Of a stretch of DNA of 9,758 nt, positions 6,007-9,758 are shown in pieces. The stretch covers positions 1 through 9,758 of the forward strand of contig SEHC01000060.1 of NCBI GenBank assembly GCA_004173415.1, written 5' to 3'. The notes beneath the pieces are model-generated. The model saw only the letters and a program-made list of their open reading frames with translations, did not search any database and was not told where the DNA came from. Made by a program: the position numbers and the translations under genes. The stretch is from Lysobacteraceae bacterium (GTDB lineage Bacteria > Pseudomonadota > Gammaproteobacteria > Xanthomonadales > Xanthomonadaceae). Each line of letters starts with the position of its first letter. Within the stretch, counting starts at the first letter, position 1.

Positions 6007-6917
6007 TGATGGCCCTTGGGTGAAATCACGACCAGCAGGTGATCGGGGCTGACCCCGTTGCCCGGCGCGCTGTCGGAGGAATGGCGATGCAGCATTCTCC
6101 TCGCAAAACCGGAGGCGCGCAGGTAGAGCCTGGGAAAGAGGCCATATGCCAGCAGTGCCAGGAAACCTGCGCCGCGCCGCGCCGCGTTGACCTGCAGGTA
6201 GCGGAAATTCTCGAAATGGAGGATCGAAAATCCGTTGCCTGAAATGTAATCAAGCCACTTTCTCGACAGGAAGGAAATGTGCTCGGGATAGAAGCAGTAC
6301 CACCAGTTGGCCCCGAAACGATTCCACCAGCGATTGTCGGCATCGCCCGTCGTCACGATCAGGATCCCGTCAGGTGTCAGCAGGCCTGCGAGTTGCGCGA
6401 CCAGGGCCTGCGGATCGGGCACGTGTTCGATGACATCGGAGATGATGATCGCCGAGAAGCGTTTGGCGGGCGGGATCTCGTTGACCGAATTCCAGACCAT
6501 TGCCCCTGAACTGGCGATTGCGGCTTCGGCGGCCGCGCGGTTTATCTCTATTCCATGGCGCCGGTATGAAGGGTCAAGGCGGGACAGCAAGCCGCCGTTG
6601 TAACAGCCGAAATCGAGGACATCGCCGCCGTGGGGAGAAAGGCTCCGCAGCCTGGAGATGATCAGGTCCCAGTCGGGCCGCGCGCCATGGGCCGCCCAGG
6701 TGGATGTGGCCGCATTGTCGTACAGGCGCTGGTAGGCAGCGGCATCGAGGATGGGATGCCTGAACTTCAGATTGCACTGCCCGCAGCGGTAGAGTCCACC
6801 CCCAGCCAGCGGCACGGGCAGCCGCTTCCCCGCAAACCACCGGCTATCAGGCAGTTTGCCCAGCCAACGAGCAGTGTCACCGCAGCATCGGCAGGAGGGT
6901 GTGGCGCCTGGATTCAA
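6003..6917 (-). CDS. Class I SAM methyltransferase with N-terminal zinc-ribbon
   Basis: A 304-residue protein. The N-terminus has two cysteine pairs, CRCC (res 9-12) and YRCGQCNLKFRHP (43-55, C45 and C48), which look like a four-cysteine zinc ribbon. Then comes a Rossmann methyltransferase core: VLDFGCYNGGLLSRL (100-114, motif I), GIEIN (122-126), FSAIIISDVIEHVPDP (154-169), LTPDGILIVTTGD (180-192). A C-terminal part has WWYCFYPEHISFLSRK (205-220), shared with the Methyltransf_23 type, and a hydrophobic stretch FLALLAYGLFPRLYL (252-266). Start chosen: TTG 6917, which overlaps the flippase TGA (TTGA) and has GAGG at 6930-6927 nine bases upstream; the open frame runs back to 8081 only as a shadow of the flippase. 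Part of it is markedly poorer in G+C than the neighbours. Probably modifies a sugar or sugar precursor; small-molecule or lipid targets are possible. Confidence 0.85.
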   Translation of the reverse strand: MNPGATPSCRCCGDTARWLGKLPDSRWFAGKRLPVPLAGGGLYRCGQCNLKFRHPILDAAAYQRLYDNAATSTWAAHGARPDWDLIISRLRSLSPHGGDVLDFGCYNGGLLSRLDPSYRRHGIEINRAAAEAAIASSGAMVWNSVNEIPPAKRFSAIIISDVIEHVPDPQALVAQLAGLLTPDGILIVTTGDADNRWWNRFGANWWYCFYPEHISFLSRKWLDYISGNGFSILHFENFRYLQVNAARRGAGFLALLAYGLFPRLYLRASGFARRMLHRHSSDSAPGNGVSPDHLLVVISPKGHQ

Positions 6918-8200
6918 GGGCGAGAGCCTCGTTGGGCCGGAGCAATGAAATACCCTGCCAATGGAAAGAACATGGCCAGGGTCAGGAGTGCGTACATGCC
7001 CCTCCCGGCAGGGGCGCCGACCAATCCAAAGTGGCTGGTCGTCAGGTACATCGTCGCCAGGCCGGCCACACCCGAGATGAAGACCGTTATTCCGACGAAA
7101 CGTATCCGGCCCAATCCGAGCAGCATGTAGTAGGGCACGACATTGAGGGCCAGTACCCAGTATGCGGCCACCAACCAGGGCAGTATCCGCGCGGTCGCCT
7201 GGCCGGCTTCCGGGCCGATCCACAGCCTTAGCAGGTCCGGCCCCAGGAGGATCAGGGCAGCGGCCAGTGCGCCACTGAGGACGAAGTTTCCCGCCATGCC
7301 CAGCTTGGCGACCTTGCGGAAAGACGCCAAGTCGCGGCTTTCCAGTTCCCGGCTTATCCGCGGGAATATCACGCTCAGTCCGGCGGCGGAAATGGCATGG
7401 ACCTGCATCGCCAGCTGGGAGGCGATCGAATAATAGGTGAGACTGGTCGCGCCGAGTATCGCCCCTACCAGCATCCGGTCCGCGACCCCGAACAGCAGGC
7501 CACCGGCACCCTGAAGCCAACCCCATTTCGCGAAATGGAGCGTGGCGCCGATCCCGGTCAGTGACGGTCGCAGGCTTGAGAGTTCCAGCATCTTCCACGC
7601 AAGGTACGCCTTGCAGAGCAGCCGGATTGCCGCCGTTGCCAGCAACGTGGAGTACAGGGCCGGCAGGTCCGGCCGCCACAACAGGATGATCGCCGCAGCC
7701 AGTATCTGGAACGTCTTGCTGGCCATTTCCGCCCTGGCGGCCAGCCCGAACCGTTCGGCGCCCTTCATCGCCGAGCTGAGCACGTTGTCCAGTTGCTCGA
7801 TCCAGAGGAGCAGTGCGGCGACGACGCCAGTGAGGCGCAACAGGGCAGGGTCGCCCATGCGTGGTAGCAGCGTGCTGCCTGCGAACCAGAATGCAATGAA
7901 AACCAGCAAGGCCAGGGCGCCGCCGCCCACCATGGCGATTGCAAGCGATGTTCGGATCGAGCGCTCCACCTCGCTTTTCGTTGCGCGCCCAATGCCGGCT
8001 GACACCGCCTTGATGGTGGCCGCACCGGTGCCCGCGCTCAACATGCCACCCAGCCCGACCGTGGCGGAAAGCAGCATCCAATGCCCGTACTGTTCGACGC
8101 CGAGGCTATGCAGGAACCACGGCGTGGTGACGAACAGGAGCAACGGGTACCAGGCGTACTCCAGGACTGCCCATGCCGGACTGGACAGTTTCCTTAGCAA
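6914..8200 (-). CDS. Wzx-like polysaccharide flippase (MOP superfamily)
   Basis: A 428-residue polytopic inner-membrane protein of the oligosaccharide flippase type, expected to move the lipid-linked repeat unit to the periplasmic face. Hydrophobic segments lie at about res 15-32, 41-60, 88-108, 122-138, 165-180, 183-200, 300-322, 342-364, 371-391 and 400-420, with weaker ones between, compatible with the 12 usual for the family. YPLLLFVTTPWFLHSLG, then QYGHWMLLSATVGLGG, near the N-terminus is the MATE/Wzx-like first helix pair. GAILGATSLTYYSIASQLA in the middle resembles the start of the second half. Start: TTG 8200 with GAGGG at 8212-8208 and 7-base spacing; no upstream ATG or GTG is available in frame nearby. 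It is the first gene of the minus operon, 121 bp after the membrane protein gene. A function as exporter of another lipid cannot be excluded. Confidence 0.88.
   Translation of the reverse strand: MLRKLSSPAWAVLEYAWYPLLLFVTTPWFLHSLGVEQYGHWMLLSATVGLGGMLSAGTGAATIKAVSAGIGRATKSEVERSIRTSLAIAMVGGGALALLVFIAFWFAGSTLLPRMGDPALLRLTGVVAALLLWIEQLDNVLSSAMKGAERFGLAARAEMASKTFQILAAAIILLWRPDLPALYSTLLATAAIRLLCKAYLAWKMLELSSLRPSLTGIGATLHFAKWGWLQGAGGLLFGVADRMLVGAILGATSLTYYSIASQLAMQVHAISAAGLSVIFPRISRELESRDLASFRKVAKLGMAGNFVLSGALAAALILLGPDLLRLWIGPEAGQATARILPWLVAAYWVLALNVVPYYMLLGLGRIRFVGITVFISGVAGLATMYLTTSHFGLVGAPAGRGMYALLTLAMFFPLAGYFIAPAQRGSRP
6927..6930 (-). promoter_or_regulatory. Ribosome binding site selecting TTG 6917
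   Basis: GAGG on the minus strand, 9 bases before TTG 6917, inside the end of the flippase gene. It supports the TTGA stop/start overlap. Confidence 0.5.
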
Positions 8201-8321
8201 GGCGATGCCCTCATCCTTCCGGTCGACTACGAGCCGGATCCATCGACGAGGCGGTGGCCATTGGCCTGCCCCGCGACGCGTACGCCTGCACGATCATCCA
8301 TTCGCAAGCTGGTGTTGCCCT
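8201..8321 (-). other. 121-bp gap upstream of the flippase operon
   Basis: The only sizeable gap on the minus strand between genes, so a likely place for the operon promoter. I see TTGCGA at 8308-8303 but no convincing -10 box at the right distance. A 24-codon frame from ATG 8301 to TAG 8227 lies here without a ribosome site; I do not call it a gene. No clear terminator for the upstream gene is visible. Confidence 0.4.
8208..8212 (-). promoter_or_regulatory. Ribosome binding site selecting TTG 8200
   Basis: GAGGG on the minus strand, 7 bases before TTG 8200. Confidence 0.6.
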
Positions 8322-9758
8322 TCATTCCGGCAGTATGCCGAGCGCGCGGCCACGTTTCAGGACGAGCCTGGCCTGACGTTGGTGGCCGTCCGCGACCAAT
8401 GCCGCCAGGACCCTGCTGGCATAGTCACCGTCAGTGGGATTGCGATCTATGGCAGCGACGAACATCCGGTCGGCGAGGGCTTCGTCATGGAGGTACTTGA
8501 GTGCGTGGTCGCCCACCTGCGCATACACATGCGCGGGTTGCATGCTGCGCGAGAGCAGGGCCTGGCAGGCCTGCGACAGGCGCTGGTCGTCCATCTCCAC
8601 GCCCGCGTAGCGCTGGCCCAGCAGGCCGGTGACCGCTGCGGTCTGCTGCGGGGAGATCGGCTGGGTGCGGACCTTGTGGATCAGGCGCTCCCACCATTCG
8701 TCCTTGACCGGCTGGTGGGTGGTGGCCGCCATCAGGATCAGGCCCTGCTCCGGCAGCGGCGAGGCGCTGGGAAGCAGGGATCCGCGTTCGAATTCGCGAC
8801 GTCCGAAGTCGAAGAACGGCGAGTCGGGGTCGCTGCCCGACATGCCTACGTACAGGGTAGCGAGGTCGCTGCTGGCGCGGGCCGACTGCGGGTTCTTGGC
8901 CACCAGGTCAGAGGCCAGGTGCAGGGGTTCGCCCCAGGTGGCAGCACGCAGCGTGGCCAGGAAGCCGAACGCGACGATCACCACGGCCACCGCCACGCGC
9001 TTCAACGCCGGACCATCCTGCATCGGCACGCGTCGCACCAGGTCGGCCAGGACCAGCAGCACGCCGAGCAGGGCGAAATAGTTGCGGTGCTCGAAGACCA
9101 TTTCCAGGTTGATCACGTTGCTGGTCAGGAAATGCGCGGCGAAAAACCAGAACACGCCCAGGGCCGCCAGCGGCATGGCCTTGCGCAGCTTCCATGCGCC
9201 CAGCAGCAGGGCCAGCAGGAACACGCCACCGGCCAGCGTGGTCGCCGGCTGCAGCCAACCGGTCGACTTGGGATAGGCGTCGTAATAGAAGGTCATGCTG
9301 CCCGGCAGCGGCAGCAGGATCTGGCCCAGATGCATCGGCTGCACGCGCAACTGGGTCAGCAGCCGTTCGTACACACTGAAGTCGCGGCCCGCATATGCGT
9401 CCGCGGCAAGGTAGGGCGGCATGACCAGGAGCACGAAGGCCAGCAATGCCGCGCCTCCGCCCCAGGCATAGGCATGGCGGATGAAGCGCCGGGTCGCCGG
9501 CCTGGCCGCATCGAAACCCAGCAGCGTCGCTTCCAGGGCCAGCGCATACAGCGGGAACAGCACTGCCGTTTCCTTGCCCAGCAGGCCGACGCCGGCCAGC
9601 AGCGCCGAGGCCAGTAGCCACGGCCAGCCACGCAGTCCTTCGCGCTGTGCCAGGCGGCCGCGCAGGTAGGCCAGCAGCGCCAGCAGCACGAAAGTCAGCG
9701 ACAGGGTTTCCATGCGCTGGACCACGTACAGCACGGTCGAGACCTGCAGCGGATGCAC
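8322..9758 (-). CDS. Polytopic membrane protein with soluble C-terminal domain (PMT/Tmtc-like), 5' end outside the window
   Basis: The C-terminal 478 residues are visible; the reading frame is still open at the window edge, so the true start is beyond 9758. The visible part opens with HPLQVSTVLYVVQRMETLS, the conserved loop and helix of GT-C type membrane proteins (mannosyltransferase/Tmtc style, where HP and a later QR or GR are typical). About eight hydrophobic segments follow (res ~20-35, 45-60, 64-82, 96-114, 170-187, 193-212, 221-240, 251-269). After residue ~275 it is soluble, and the end (ALADRMFVAAIDRNPTDGDY, then a helical VLAALVADGHQRQARLVLKR stretch) resembles tetratricopeptide helices. 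Members of this type are thought to be sugar transferases using lipid-linked donors, or glycan-handling proteins, in the periplasm; neither is proven here. It may be a separate transcription unit, since a 121-bp gap follows. Confidence 0.75.
   Translation of the reverse strand: MHPLQVSTVLYVVQRMETLSLTFVLLALLAYLRGRLAQREGLRGWPWLLASALLAGVGLLGKETAVLFPLYALALEATLLGFDAARPATRRFIRHAYAWGGGAALLAFVLLVMPPYLAADAYAGRDFSVYERLLTQLRVQPMHLGQILLPLPGSMTFYYDAYPKSTGWLQPATTLAGGVFLLALLLGAWKLRKAMPLAALGVFWFFAAHFLTSNVINLEMVFEHRNYFALLGVLLVLADLVRRVPMQDGPALKRVAVAVVIVAFGFLATLRAATWGEPLHLASDLVAKNPQSARASSDLATLYVGMSGSDPDSPFFDFGRREFERGSLLPSASPLPEQGLILMAATTHQPVKDEWWERLIHKVRTQPISPQQTAAVTGLLGQRYAGVEMDDQRLSQACQALLSRSMQPAHVYAQVGDHALKYLHDEALADRMFVAAIDRNPTDGDYASRVLAALVADGHQRQARLVLKRGRALGILPE

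Noticed and set aside
6918..8081. N-terminal extension of the zinc-ribbon methyltransferase frame to 692 codons, suggesting a fusion protein
   Set aside because: The added part is the out-of-frame shadow of the flippase gene. The TTG at 6917 with a ribosome site gives a normal-length methyltransferase.
8227..8301. 24-codon minus-strand frame upstream of the flippase as a leader peptide
   Set aside because: No Shine-Dalgarno, no attenuator-like hairpins and no codon bias; probably chance.
7542..9617. Very long + strand open frame (691 codons) antisense to the flippase and membrane protein genes
   Set aside because: It lies opposite two well-supported genes, its product is Arg/Gln/His/Ala-rich with no domain pattern, and such frames are common on the reverse strand of high-G+C genes.

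Overview
The window is about two thirds G+C, with short spacers and many stop/start overlaps. It carries a GTAG-headed REP-like repeat family of the kind known from Xanthomonas, Stenotrophomonas and Lysobacter. Together these point to a chromosome of the Xanthomonadaceae (Lysobacteraceae). That placement is inferred from repeat type, composition and protein style; no species marker is present.

Layout. Positions 1-677 hold no credible gene: 1-552 is a tandem duplication of a ~233-241 bp unit (two full copies and one partial) in which seven GTAG-REP elements sit in both orientations. On the + strand follow a family 2 glycosyltransferase (678-1346) that looks C-terminally truncated by an out-of-frame internal deletion, a family 4 glycosyltransferase (1404-2558) and a class I SAM methyltransferase (2555-3322). 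This short operon converges, across 66 bp, on a minus-strand operon. In transcription order that operon has a Wzx/MATE-like flippase (8200-6914), a zinc-ribbon class I methyltransferase (6917-6003), an FkbM-family methyltransferase (6006-5275), a family 2 glycosyltransferase (5271-4483) and a family 4 glycosyltransferase (4456-3389). Upstream of it, after a 121 bp gap, is the 3' part of a polytopic membrane protein with a soluble C-terminal domain (9758-8322), cut by the window edge.

The genes read as part of a surface polysaccharide (O-antigen, capsule or exopolysaccharide) locus. Cytoplasmic glycosyltransferases would add sugars to a lipid-linked intermediate, methyltransferases would decorate or cap it, and the flippase would move it across the inner membrane. 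The initiating sugar-phosphate transferase, the polymerase (Wzy), the chain-length regulator and nucleotide-sugar genes are not in view, so the polymer cannot be named. Three of the minus-strand genes appear to start with TTG, each behind a clear Shine-Dalgarno sequence. A local G+C dip around 6180-6300 suggests that the middle of the locus has a different history. I see no phage, CRISPR, toxin-antitoxin, tRNA or rRNA feature, and no clear sign of a wholly new system. The most informative oddities are the broken glycosyltransferase, the REP duplication and the run of TTG starts.
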